Assembly: GCA_036351335.1 (NCBI GenBank)
Contig: JAZBOW010000063.1
Coordinates: forward strand, 1-15,563
Reading direction: 5' to 3'
DNA length: 15,563 bases
Origin: UBA4459 sp036351335
Lineage (GTDB): Bacteria > Bacteroidota > Bacteroidia > Bacteroidales > F082
A program made the translations under genes and the position numbers. Under the pieces are notes generated by a model that made no database searches, had not been told where the DNA came from, and saw nothing but the letters and a program-made list of their open reading frames with translations. Each line of letters starts with the position of its first letter. Position 1 is the stretch's first letter. Shown piece by piece: positions 1-7,789 of the stretch.

Positions 1-1144
1 TTTCGACAAACCACCTGGTGGTGGCATCCACCCGCACATCACCATAATCATGGTTCTCAAATAAAATTTGAAGAAACGGACCGTCATAAACAGCCGTTCC
101 GGTCAGGTGTATATCTATTTCAGGAGTAATCGGATCATTGCTTTCAAGGGTTGCAATAACATCAAGTGGACCGGCTTCTTCGGGTGTGTATTCGAAAGAG
201 ATTTGTTCATCTTCACCAGCACCTATAGTAAAACTTCCTACCGGCCAGTTGATATATTCAGCACCAGGACCTGTAATGTCACCATAGGTCACTTCCAAAT
301 CAGCGGTACCCGTATTTTCAATGGTACAAAGCCATGTTTCTGTTTCATCTATGGTAACCATGCCATAGTTATGTTCAGTTACAGGAACGTTAATTTCAGG
401 ATTTCCTGATCCGCCCAGGTCAATTTTATAGAGGGTACTTTCTCCTCCCAAAGGGCCATCGCAATACCATAAATAAGTACCATCGTATACAATTCCTGCA
501 GGGCGGTCACCCTCTGACGAGTAATTTTCGATCACCTGTCCGGTTTGGTCTATTTTATGGATCATGTCCATATCATAATCAACTACCCATAGGAATTCAT
601 CCTGCACACAAATATCCCAAGGCTGGTCGCCGGGCGTGGGGAACTGATCCAGCACAGAACCTGTACCATCTACCTTAAAAACCTCCCCGTCAGGATTGTA
701 ATAACAAGCTGTCCAGAAATCGTCATTGTCCCACGCAATTCCTGAAAAGTAAGTGGCCGGCAATTCAAAATCTGATACTAAATCGCCATCCAACTCAAAT
801 TTCATCGCCAATGCTGGTGAATTGGCGCTTGGATGGTTGGTCGTCCATAAATGCCCTGACGTTTCATCATATGTCAATCCATACGCACCATCAATAAGTA
901 CGGTACATTGGGCTTGATAACTGCCATCATCCGGATCAATCCGGTAAATAACATCATCGTCTCCTGAAAATACGGTACCTGAATACAGGTATTGGCCGTC
1001 CCATGCAAGGCCCGAAGCTTTTCCGGGTATGGTATAAGCCTCCACAATGGTCCAGTCTCTTGTATTTCTTTGATTTTCTGGTTGACTGAATAGTAACGAC
1101 ATTGACATTAAACTCGTGAATAAAAGGGTAAAAAGTGTTTTCAT
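1..1144 (-). CDS. Secreted beta-propeller protein with choice-of-anchor (ASH-like) domains, C-terminus cut off
   Basis: An open frame of 381 codons runs from ATG at 1144 off the left edge, so it is partial. Residues 1-20 form a signal peptide (Lys at position 2, then a Leu/Phe/Ser-rich core ending near SLLFSQ), which implies export. Residues about 40-245 contain five repeats of roughly 40-45 residues on the pattern 'G-[IL]-x-[WY]-D...LW...[IK]-[FI]-[KD]-[VI]-D', for example near PWDICVQDEFLW and PAGIVYDGTYLW. This resembles NHL/six-bladed propellers. From about residue 247 comes an immunoglobulin-like domain (EINVPVTEHNYG...ENTGTADLEV...LTGTAVYDG) of the choice-of-anchor D/ASPM-SPD2-Hydin type, and a second copy starts near residue 358 (HDYGDVRVDATTRWFVE). 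In Bacteroidota such proteins often end in a type IX secretion sorting domain, but that end is outside the window. Ligand and function are unknown. Confidence 0.85.
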   Translation of the reverse strand, partial: MKTLFTLLFTSLMSMSLLFSQPENQRNTRDWTIVEAYTIPGKASGLAWDGQYLYSGTVFSGDDDVIYRIDPDDGSYQAQCTVLIDGAYGLTYDETSGHLWTTNHPSANSPALAMKFELDGDLVSDFELPATYFSGIAWDNDDFWTACYYNPDGEVFKVDGTGSVLDQFPTPGDQPWDICVQDEFLWVVDYDMDMIHKIDQTGQVIENYSSEGDRPAGIVYDGTYLWYCDGPLGGESTLYKIDLGGSGNPEINVPVTEHNYGMVTIDETETWLCTIENTGTADLEVTYGDITGPGAEYINWPVGSFTIGAGEDEQISFEYTPEEAGPLDVIATLESNDPITPEIDIHLTGTAVYDGPFLQILFENHDYGDVRVDATTRWFVE

Positions 1145-1176
1145 TTTAAAATTGTATTGCGATTTATATTTTTTTC

Positions 1177-1207
1177 TAAAATTAATAAAATCATTTTATG
1201 TGGTCAA
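1177..1207 (-). promoter_or_regulatory. Candidate promoter of the secreted propeller gene
   Basis: On the minus strand TAATTTTA (1184-1177) matches the Bacteroidota -7 element TAnnTTTG at all but the last base. A TTG (1207-1205) lies 20 nt upstream as a -33 element. A transcript would start about 27 nt before the ATG at 1144. This is pattern matching only. Confidence 0.3.
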
Positions 1208-1229
1208 GTGTGTATTTAAAAAAACAAGC

Positions 1230-1263
1230 TTCTGCAATTATTTATGCACATATTTTACCTTTG
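1230..1263 (+). promoter_or_regulatory. Promoter of the MATE gene
   Basis: TACCTTTG at 1256-1263 is an exact TAnnTTTG -7 element. A weak -33 candidate, TTCTG, lies at 1230-1234. The expected transcription start, about 5-7 nt after the element, falls only a few bases before the ATG at 1274, so the mRNA would have almost no leader. Confidence 0.5.
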
Positions 1264-1273
1264 CATACTCTAG

Positions 1274-2605
1274 ATGAAAACAACCATCTCCTATACACGT
1301 ATCTGGCAAATTGCCTACCCGATCATCCTTGGCAGCATTGCACAAAACCTGATCAACTTTACCGATACGGCTTTTTTGGGCAGGGTAGGAGAGATCGCCC
1401 TGGGCGCCGGAGCACTCGGCGGATTACTCTACCTGGCTTTTATTATGCTTGGATTAGGCTTCGGAACGGGTGCCCAAATTATCATCGCCCGCAGGTTTGG
1501 CGAAAATAATATGAAACAAATCGGACCCGTTGTAGAGCATTCAATTTATTTCCTTCTACCATTGGCCTTGCTTGTATTTTTACTGATGAGGTATGGATCA
1601 GTTTTCATGCTACAATACGCAGTTGCTTCGCAGGAGGTGTACGAGGCTACCATCGACTTTTTAAAATACCGCTCTTTTGGTATTTTTTTCGCTTTCATTA
1701 ACATGGTTTTTCGTTCGTTTTACGTGGGTCTGGCCAAAACCAAAGTGATTACTTACACCACCATCGTATTGGCTATCACTAATATTATTTTCGATTATTT
1801 ACTCATATTCGGACATTATGGTTTTCCGGAACTGGGTATCGAGGGGGCAGCCATCGCATCAGTTATAGCAGAAGCGGTTGCTATGCTGTTTTTCATTGCA
1901 TACACCTATGCGACTATCAGGTTCAAAGATTATGACTTGTTTTGTTTCTGCCAGGTCTCTCTTTCTCGCTTAAAAAGAATACTCACGGTTGCAGTGCCTA
2001 TCATGATGCAATCATTTTTATCCTTGTTCGTCTGGTTCATTTTCTTCCTGTTTATTGAAAAACTTGGGGAAAGTTCCCTGGCCGTGTCTAATATTATCCG
2101 TAGTATTTTTGTGGTATTGATGATGCCCATCTGGGGATTTTCGACCGCTACAAATACGCTTGTCAGCTACCTGATTGGCCAGCAGAGAAGTGGTGAAGTA
2201 ATGTCTTTAATTTTAAAAATTGTCAGGTTATGCTTTTTGGGCGTGTTGGCAATTGTTAGCATTGGACTAATTTTTCCGGAATATGTTCTAAGTGTGTATA
2301 CAAATAATGCTGCACTCATCGAACTTGGGATTCCTATTTTATACGTCGTAAGTATTGGTGCATTGTTCTTATCCATTGGCTTTATCTTTTTTAATGGCGT
2401 TTCTGGTACCGGAAAAACCAATGTTTCACTTCTTATCGAATTGATCGTTCTTGTCATTTACCTAAGCTACGCCTATACAATGGTATATGTTGCTAAAGTA
2501 ACGATTGCAGGAGTTTGGACAACCGAGATTTTATACGGCATTATGCTCGCTGTTTTCTCTTTCATCTACCTAAAGAAAGGCAGGTGGGGTGAAAGCAGGA
2601 TTTAA
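1274..2605 (+). CDS. MATE family multidrug/cation-coupled efflux transporter
   Basis: The 443-residue length is normal for MATE antiporters, which export drugs or metabolites across the inner membrane in exchange for Na+ or H+. The two-lobe architecture is visible: about six helices in residues 10-215 and six in 235-435, joined by a charged loop near 215-232. Family features include the N-terminal helix YPIILGSIAQNL followed by NFTDTAFLGRVG (Asp31), the GTGAQIIIARRFGE segment (residues 64-77), GIEGAAIASVIAEA (residues 188-201) and the second-lobe SGTGKTNVS. The ATG at 1274 is required because the first helix begins almost at once and the next Met (residue 58) would remove it. The substrate cannot be predicted. 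The downstream gene starts 70 nt later and may be cotranscribed. Confidence 0.93.
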   Translation: MKTTISYTRIWQIAYPIILGSIAQNLINFTDTAFLGRVGEIALGAGALGGLLYLAFIMLGLGFGTGAQIIIARRFGENNMKQIGPVVEHSIYFLLPLALLVFLLMRYGSVFMLQYAVASQEVYEATIDFLKYRSFGIFFAFINMVFRSFYVGLAKTKVITYTTIVLAITNIIFDYLLIFGHYGFPELGIEGAAIASVIAEAVAMLFFIAYTYATIRFKDYDLFCFCQVSLSRLKRILTVAVPIMMQSFLSLFVWFIFFLFIEKLGESSLAVSNIIRSIFVVLMMPIWGFSTATNTLVSYLIGQQRSGEVMSLILKIVRLCFLGVLAIVSIGLIFPEYVLSVYTNNAALIELGIPILYVVSIGALFLSIGFIFFNGVSGTGKTNVSLLIELIVLVIYLSYAYTMVYVAKVTIAGVWTTEILYGIMLAVFSFIYLKKGRWGESRI

Positions 2606-2675
2606 AAGTGTCGTTTCTTGACACAATTGTATCTCTAAATTGTCTATTTTTAAGTTTCCGTATAATACTCACAGC

Positions 2676-4448
2676 ATGTCATTGAATAAAAAGCAAAAAA
2701 TTCTCGTTTCTGTCGTTTCCGGACTTATTCTCCTCGTTGTCATAGGAATTATCACTATCAATCTCATTGTTGGCAATATAATTGAAACTAAAATAAAAGA
2801 TGCGTTAAAAGAAAAGGATGCTCCTGGTTACAGCATTGAATTAAGAAAGGTAAATGCCAATATTTTAACAGGTAATATCAACTTGAAGGACGTAAAGCTT
2901 ATACCTGATAGTTTGTTTCTTGAGCAGATAAAAAAAGGTGAAGGCATAAAATCAGTGGCAATGGATTTACACGTAGGAACTTTTAGGCTAGCCGGAATAG
3001 GTATTCTTAAAGCTCTTAGAAAGGATATTAATATTGATAAAATCCTTTTCAAAAAGGCTAAGCTTAAAATCTATGTGGGGAAAAAACCTGAACAGCATAA
3101 GGAAAAGCCTGAATCAGTAATAAATTTAGACTCGATTTATATGAAAGGTATGGATGGTGTTATGATCGGGGGTATTGAGTTCATCAAGTGTCAATTTGAA
3201 GTATACAATCTTGAAAAGGATCAACTTGTGATCAGTAGCAACGATTTGGAGGTTGAGATAAGTGAAATAGCGTTAAAAGAACTGGATGGCAATAACGACT
3301 ACTTTAAGCTTCATTATAAAAATATAGAAGTTACGCTCGAAGAAGAGAAGATTAATTTGCCTGATGGAAATTATTATGTAAAACTAGGCCGGGTTTATTT
3401 TAACCTTTCAGATTCACTCCTGGAAGTTGACAACCTGATTATTGAACCAACTTATGAAGATAAATATGAGCTTGCCAGAAAACTGAAATATACTTCTGAA
3501 ATTTTTGACGTAACAGTGAAAAAGATCAGCTTCCTGCAGATTGACATCAGTAAAATAGTTGAGAATGGCCAGTATTTTATTGATAGCGTAAAAGTAGATG
3601 GTCTGGATTTGAACATCCTGATGGATAAAAGGTTGCCCTTCAATGAGGATAAAAGACCTATGTTGCCGAACGAAACTATAAAAAACGCGGGAATTCCAAT
3701 ATTCATCAAACACATCGGCATTACAAACAGCCGTTTAAATTACCAGGAAAAAATGGAAAATTCGGAAGCATTAATGACGGCCGTTCTTGGCGACCTGGAT
3801 GTGCAAGTATCTTTTATAACGTCAATTACTGACAGTATTGCAACTGGCAAATCAATGGTTGCAAAACTCAGGTCAAATTTTATGGAGAAAACACCCCTTT
3901 CCGTTAATTTTGATTTTCCATTGTATAGCAAGACTGATACATTTTATTTTTCTGGCCATTTAGCGTCAGCAAAGATGAAAGAATTTAATAAAGCTTCATT
4001 TCCGGCTATGGGTGTTAAATTTGTAGAAGGTGACCTGAAAGGAATTACCTTCTCCGGTAGCGCAAATAGTACCAATTCAAAAGGTGAAATGACCATGCTG
4101 TATAATAACCTGCAAGCTGAGGTTGATAAAAAAGATCCCGAAAAGGACAAGAATAAATTTTTAAGCTGGATTGCCAATACTGTAGTGCACACCTCAAACC
4201 CGGGAAAGAACAATAAATTGAGGATCGCTAGTATGGAATTTGAAAGGATTCCTTATAAAGGATTCGGTAATTATGTATGGAAAACATTGCAAAGTGGAAT
4301 TGTAGCAACTGTTACGCCAACCGGGAAAAAAGTAAGAACCATTACCCATGATCATAATGCTTCTTCAAACAATACAGATACTGATGAAAGTTTATCAAAA
4401 AAAGAAGCTAGAAAAAAAGCCCGGGAAGAGAAAAAGGACAGAAAATAA
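2676..4448 (+). CDS. Membrane-anchored AsmA/DUF748-like periplasmic protein (hypothetical)
   Basis: The protein has 590 residues from ATG 2676. An in-frame TTG at 2640 would add 12 residues, but the ATG form begins MSLNKKQKI, basic residues directly before the membrane helix (about residues 8-33), so I prefer it. The rest is predicted beta-rich and extracytoplasmic, with alternating strands such as SIELRKVNANILTGNINLKD at residues 52-71. This resembles AsmA/DUF748/TamB-like proteins, which shape envelope lipid traffic. Near the C-terminus is a segment of the type 'KLRIASMEFERIPYKGFGNYVWKTLQ' (only partly matching known domains by eye). The protein ends in a Ser/Thr/Asn linker and a very basic tail (SKKEARKKAREEKKDRK). 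No enzyme motif was seen. The family call is from overall texture only. It lies downstream of the MATE gene and converges on the next gene with 17 nt between stops. Confidence 0.7.
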   Translation: MSLNKKQKILVSVVSGLILLVVIGIITINLIVGNIIETKIKDALKEKDAPGYSIELRKVNANILTGNINLKDVKLIPDSLFLEQIKKGEGIKSVAMDLHVGTFRLAGIGILKALRKDINIDKILFKKAKLKIYVGKKPEQHKEKPESVINLDSIYMKGMDGVMIGGIEFIKCQFEVYNLEKDQLVISSNDLEVEISEIALKELDGNNDYFKLHYKNIEVTLEEEKINLPDGNYYVKLGRVYFNLSDSLLEVDNLIIEPTYEDKYELARKLKYTSEIFDVTVKKISFLQIDISKIVENGQYFIDSVKVDGLDLNILMDKRLPFNEDKRPMLPNETIKNAGIPIFIKHIGITNSRLNYQEKMENSEALMTAVLGDLDVQVSFITSITDSIATGKSMVAKLRSNFMEKTPLSVNFDFPLYSKTDTFYFSGHLASAKMKEFNKASFPAMGVKFVEGDLKGITFSGSANSTNSKGEMTMLYNNLQAEVDKKDPEKDKNKFLSWIANTVVHTSNPGKNNKLRIASMEFERIPYKGFGNYVWKTLQSGIVATVTPTGKKVRTITHDHNASSNNTDTDESLSKKEARKKAREEKKDRK

Positions 4449-4465
4449 TGCCTGACCAATTTACA

Positions 4466-7093
4466 TTATTTAATACGATAATTGTACAATACATTTCCTG
4501 AAGCCGTAATCAAGTTCAACTCATTGTCGTTGTGTATGCTTCCCACAGTGAATGGCGTTTCGCCCACAATTCCTTTGCTAACAATGGTATTTCCTTTTTG
4601 ATCAAACAGGTAAATCGTTTTCTCAACAGAGGAGAGCACACCCAACGCCTTGGTTTTTCTGCCAAGATCAAATATCACAGGCTGTTGGTTGATATCACTG
4701 TTGAATTCATAGCTGAACAATACTTTTTTAAACCTGTCAAAAACTTTTAACGCCCTTCCATCTAAATATATGAATTCATTCACGCCATCCCCTTTAAAAT
4801 CTTTGTACAGAAAATAATGTTGCGGTGAGAACTTTGCGAATTCGGTAAATTGCAAAGCGCCTGAAGCAGAAATATAGACCAGCTTTCCTTCGTTATCAGT
4901 GGTTATTATGATGCCTTTGCTATTGGTTTGGTTCTCGTAGTAGAGCGAATTTCGGGCTTTGCTGAAATGATCTTTCAATTTGATTCTTTCATTGCCCCTG
5001 CGATTCACGATCATCACATTATTTGAAATATCCGTGATGATAAAGTAGTCTTTATTTCCGGCTACAATACGGGTGATTTCCTCCGCTACCATATCTTTTG
5101 CTTTGGGCGTATTCCAGCCTTTTACACGATCACCCTTGATGTTATAATTGTACACTTTTTTATCTGCCTGGGCGACAAGCAGGCGGTAGTCTTTGTTGTT
5201 TTTGTAATCAAACAAACTCACACCATTCGTGGCAGAAGGACTGATCTTGATGGGATATGATTCAACAAAATCGCCATTTTTATCAATGATGTAAAGAAAG
5301 TCCTTTGTGTTAAAAAGGTATTGGATCTTACCGTTTTTGAAATAATCTACCTCAAAGATGTCGCCGAGTGGCTGGTCGTCAATTCTTTTCTTCCACTGAA
5401 TCTGTCCGTGCGCATTGATCAAGTATATATTTGCCAGTTTGTCGAAGGCCACGATATTGTAGTTCTTTGAATCGTGATCCCAAACTAATGTAGGCTTTCC
5501 TAGTACTTCGTCGTCAAGTTGAACTTTCCACAATGCCAGGTTTTCAGTTTTTATACTTTTATTGTGTTTTAAATAAAAGCTGCTGTAAAATAAGTTATCT
5601 CCGGCACTGAATTGGATGGCAATACCCTGGATGTCATTGATGTTTTCTTTTATGTTATTAAGCTTTCCAGCTATGTTTTTATTTACAAAATACTTTGAAA
5701 ATGGAATAATGGCATCAGGTTGACAATAGATCAAGATATTTGATTTTGTGGAGATATTATCAGAAAACATTTTAAAATTCTCATTCAGATCCAGTGTTTT
5801 TCCGGTATTATAAAACCTGATGAAATTCACAAGGCTTTCTTTTGAATTGGCAAAAACGATATAGTCTTCAATAAAACTGAACCAATTTTCAGTGACATCT
5901 GAAAAAAGCTTGCCGAAAAGATTTTCCAGCAATTCATTATCATTGATTTTATAAAGAGAAAAAGCCCCCTGTTTATCACTAAACCGTGATCCTGTAGCCC
6001 TTCCATATTCAATAAATGCCTGTTGTGAGGCAAGCTCGTTAGAAAGTGCTGCAACTACATACGTAGCCTGATTCAATTCATCACCCGACGCAGCATTATT
6101 CAGAAGCGCCACTTCGTGCCCAATTTGGGCCGATAGATTTTTATATTTTTCAGGGACTGTTATACCAGTATAAATGCCGAAATCAGAAAAACACTGGTTG
6201 AATAAAAAGGTGGTATTAAAGGGGATGATTTTGACCACCTTATTCGGTAAAGGCACCTGGCCTCTGAATCTTTCTAAAAAAGTACCCGAGTCCACAGATG
6301 AAAATCCGCTAAATAAAATTTCATCTTTTTTAATTTTGATATCGGTTTCGGTAAAACCGGCAAAATGACTGAGCAACTGCAGCAATGCTTCTCCTTTTTC
6401 CCCCGTCATCACGCTTTGCATCTGTCGAAACGCTTTATAATTGATCAAAAGCCTGGCGTCCGTTTTATTGGGCGAACTTTTAATAAATGAATTCAGTTGT
6501 TCCGAATCAAAAGATGGGTCTGATTTCAACTCATTTCTTCGCCCATCTTTTAACAAATCAATAGTGGATGCAAATGTAATTACTCCTTTTTTGAGTTGGA
6601 GATATAGCGAATCTCTATTCGTTTCAATTAAGAGGATATCGGCTTGCGGTCTCTTCAAAAAAGCCTCTTTAAAGTGTTCACTAATAAATTTCTCAATATG
6701 GCCCAGGTTGATGTTTTTTTCTATTTCCTGTATAAAAAGCGTTTGGATTTGATCATTTTTATCAGGAAGAACGGCCAGGTAAAATGGATGAACAAGCAAT
6801 TGTTCGCGTAGGCCGGGTTGCAATTGCAAAACCGAATCAATAGATTTGAAATTGTCCAGCAGTCGATAGATGATGTGCGTCGAGTCGAGGCTTTTCCAAA
6901 CCTGGTTCTTTTCAGACAGCTCTTCAAGCAAGTTGCCCGGCTCATTCACCTTTAAAACGATGAGTGAACCTGTGGGAATCAAATCAGCGGTATCTGCTTT
7001 TTTTTGATTGAAATCATTGATAAAAAAGTAGATGGCAAAAATGGTGGCTGCAATAATGATGGACAATACTATACCGATGCTCCTGTTACTCAT
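4466..7093 (-). CDS. Large membrane-anchored protein with C-terminal beta-propeller (hypothetical, DUF3352-like N-terminus)
   Basis: The protein has 875 residues. Residues 5-25 form one hydrophobic helix after a short basic N-terminus, an uncleaved anchor that leaves the bulk in the periplasm. Residues about 35-515 form a mixed alpha/beta region beginning LIPTGSLIVLKVNEP, similar in layout to DUF3352-type proteins (tentative). From residue 520 the sequence turns into repeats about 44-48 residues apart, each with a 'Y-L/I-x-D-x-x-G-x' turn: near 558 (NAHGQIQW), 602 (DKNGDF), 650 (NIKGDRV), 694 (NRRGNER), 742 (SASGALQ), 785 (DRFKKV) and 831 (DQKGNT), with a final strand at 867-875. This fits a seven- or eight-bladed PQQ-like propeller closed by the LALWKVQL strand near 519. 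Residues 766-779 (FKGDGVNEFIYLDG) look like an FG-GAP-type calcium loop. No catalytic motif was seen. The gene lies 99 nt downstream of rnhB but has its own -7 element. Confidence 0.75.
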   Translation of the reverse strand: MSNRSIGIVLSIIIAATIFAIYFFINDFNQKKADTADLIPTGSLIVLKVNEPGNLLEELSEKNQVWKSLDSTHIIYRLLDNFKSIDSVLQLQPGLREQLLVHPFYLAVLPDKNDQIQTLFIQEIEKNINLGHIEKFISEHFKEAFLKRPQADILLIETNRDSLYLQLKKGVITFASTIDLLKDGRRNELKSDPSFDSEQLNSFIKSSPNKTDARLLINYKAFRQMQSVMTGEKGEALLQLLSHFAGFTETDIKIKKDEILFSGFSSVDSGTFLERFRGQVPLPNKVVKIIPFNTTFLFNQCFSDFGIYTGITVPEKYKNLSAQIGHEVALLNNAASGDELNQATYVVAALSNELASQQAFIEYGRATGSRFSDKQGAFSLYKINDNELLENLFGKLFSDVTENWFSFIEDYIVFANSKESLVNFIRFYNTGKTLDLNENFKMFSDNISTKSNILIYCQPDAIIPFSKYFVNKNIAGKLNNIKENINDIQGIAIQFSAGDNLFYSSFYLKHNKSIKTENLALWKVQLDDEVLGKPTLVWDHDSKNYNIVAFDKLANIYLINAHGQIQWKKRIDDQPLGDIFEVDYFKNGKIQYLFNTKDFLYIIDKNGDFVESYPIKISPSATNGVSLFDYKNNKDYRLLVAQADKKVYNYNIKGDRVKGWNTPKAKDMVAEEITRIVAGNKDYFIITDISNNVMIVNRRGNERIKLKDHFSKARNSLYYENQTNSKGIIITTDNEGKLVYISASGALQFTEFAKFSPQHYFLYKDFKGDGVNEFIYLDGRALKVFDRFKKVLFSYEFNSDINQQPVIFDLGRKTKALGVLSSVEKTIYLFDQKGNTIVSKGIVGETPFTVGSIHNDNELNLITASGNVLYNYRIK

Positions 7094-7112
7094 TTTGATG
7101 TATTAGCGATGA

Positions 7113-7120
7113 CAAAATTA
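7113..7120 (-). promoter_or_regulatory. -7 element upstream of the 875-residue propeller protein
   Basis: On the minus strand TAATTTTG (7120-7113) is an exact TAnnTTTG match. It would start transcription about 14 nt before the ATG at 7093. No convincing -33 TTTG is visible at the expected distance. It suggests the gene can be expressed independently of the purD-rnhB run. Confidence 0.4.
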
Positions 7121-7192
7121 ACGCTTTAAAACGAGCCTGATTGCTTACAGATAAATTGAATTTAACATGTTGCTGTTAATAGAAATTTAATG

Positions 7193-7789
7193 TTAGAATT
7201 CCATCTTCATCTGCAAGTGATAGTTAAATGTTTTTCGGTGGTGGGGTGTAAGCCCGTTGGCCTGAATCGCAATCTTATGCCGCATGGTTGGGTATCCTTT
7301 GTTCGTGTGCCATCCATATTCAGGATATTGTAAATGCAAATTAGCCATGAATTCGTCGCGGTGTGTTTTGGCAAGGATGGAAGCTGCTGCAATCGACATG
7401 AATTTTCCATCCCCTTTAATAATGCAATGGTGGGGGATGTCCTCAAATGCATTAAACCTGTTCCCGTCAATAAGCAGTAAACCGGGTTTCACCTTCAGTT
7501 TCGATAAAGCCCGGTGCATGGCCAGAAAGCTGGCATTCAATATGTTTATTTCGTCAATTTCTTCAGGTGAAACAGATGCTACCGCCCAGGCAACTGCCTG
7601 CGACTCGATTAAAGTTCTTAATTCATTTCTATCTTTTACCGATAACTTTTTCGAGTCGTTGAGTATGGTATTCCTGAAACTTTTATCCAGTATCACCGCT
7701 GCACCAAAAACCGGTCCGGCCAGGCAACCGCGCCCGGCTTCATCGCATCCGGCTTCAATATATTTATTTGAAAAGGACGGCTTTAACAT
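7193..7789 (-). CDS. rnhB: Ribonuclease HII
   Basis: This enzyme cuts the RNA strand of RNA-DNA hybrids and removes single ribonucleotides from DNA. From ATG 7789 the protein has 198 residues, the usual length. The acidic catalytic set is complete: Asp16-Glu17 in GCDEAGRGCLAGP, Asp108 in LLLIDGN and Asp127 in IIKGDGKF. These are followed by the family block SIAAASILAKTHRDEF (132-147) and GYPTMRH near 175. An in-frame ATG at 7825 would add 12 residues (MAFYSIIIINCS) and deepen the overlap with the upstream gene from 26 to 62 nt. The 7789 start puts the catalytic residues where RNase HII normally has them, so I chose it. Third in a minus-strand run after purD and the DUF6427-like gene, it is probably translated by coupling. 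Confidence 0.95.
   Translation of the reverse strand: MLKPSFSNKYIEAGCDEAGRGCLAGPVFGAAVILDKSFRNTILNDSKKLSVKDRNELRTLIESQAVAWAVASVSPEEIDEINILNASFLAMHRALSKLKVKPGLLLIDGNRFNAFEDIPHHCIIKGDGKFMSIAAASILAKTHRDEFMANLHLQYPEYGWHTNKGYPTMRHKIAIQANGLTPHHRKTFNYHLQMKMEF

Noticed and set aside
68..409. Plus-strand open frame of 113 codons near the left edge.
   Set aside because: It is antisense to the partial propeller gene, whose domain repeats are clear on the minus strand.
1198..1509. Plus-strand open frame of 103 codons overlapping the MATE start.
   Set aside because: It is a different frame of the MATE N-terminus with no recognisable features, and the MATE frame is strongly supported.
2392..2421. GVSGTGKT in the MATE protein matches the Walker A pattern GxxxxGK[ST].
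   Set aside because: It lies in a membrane lobe of a MATE antiporter at the family's usual Gly-rich 'G-x-G-x-T' position. There is no Walker B motif or nucleotide-binding fold, so this is coincidence.
2604..2622. GTGTC-N7-GACAC inverted repeat after the MATE stop, a possible terminator.
   Set aside because: The stem is only 5 bp and no U-run follows, so it is too weak to call.
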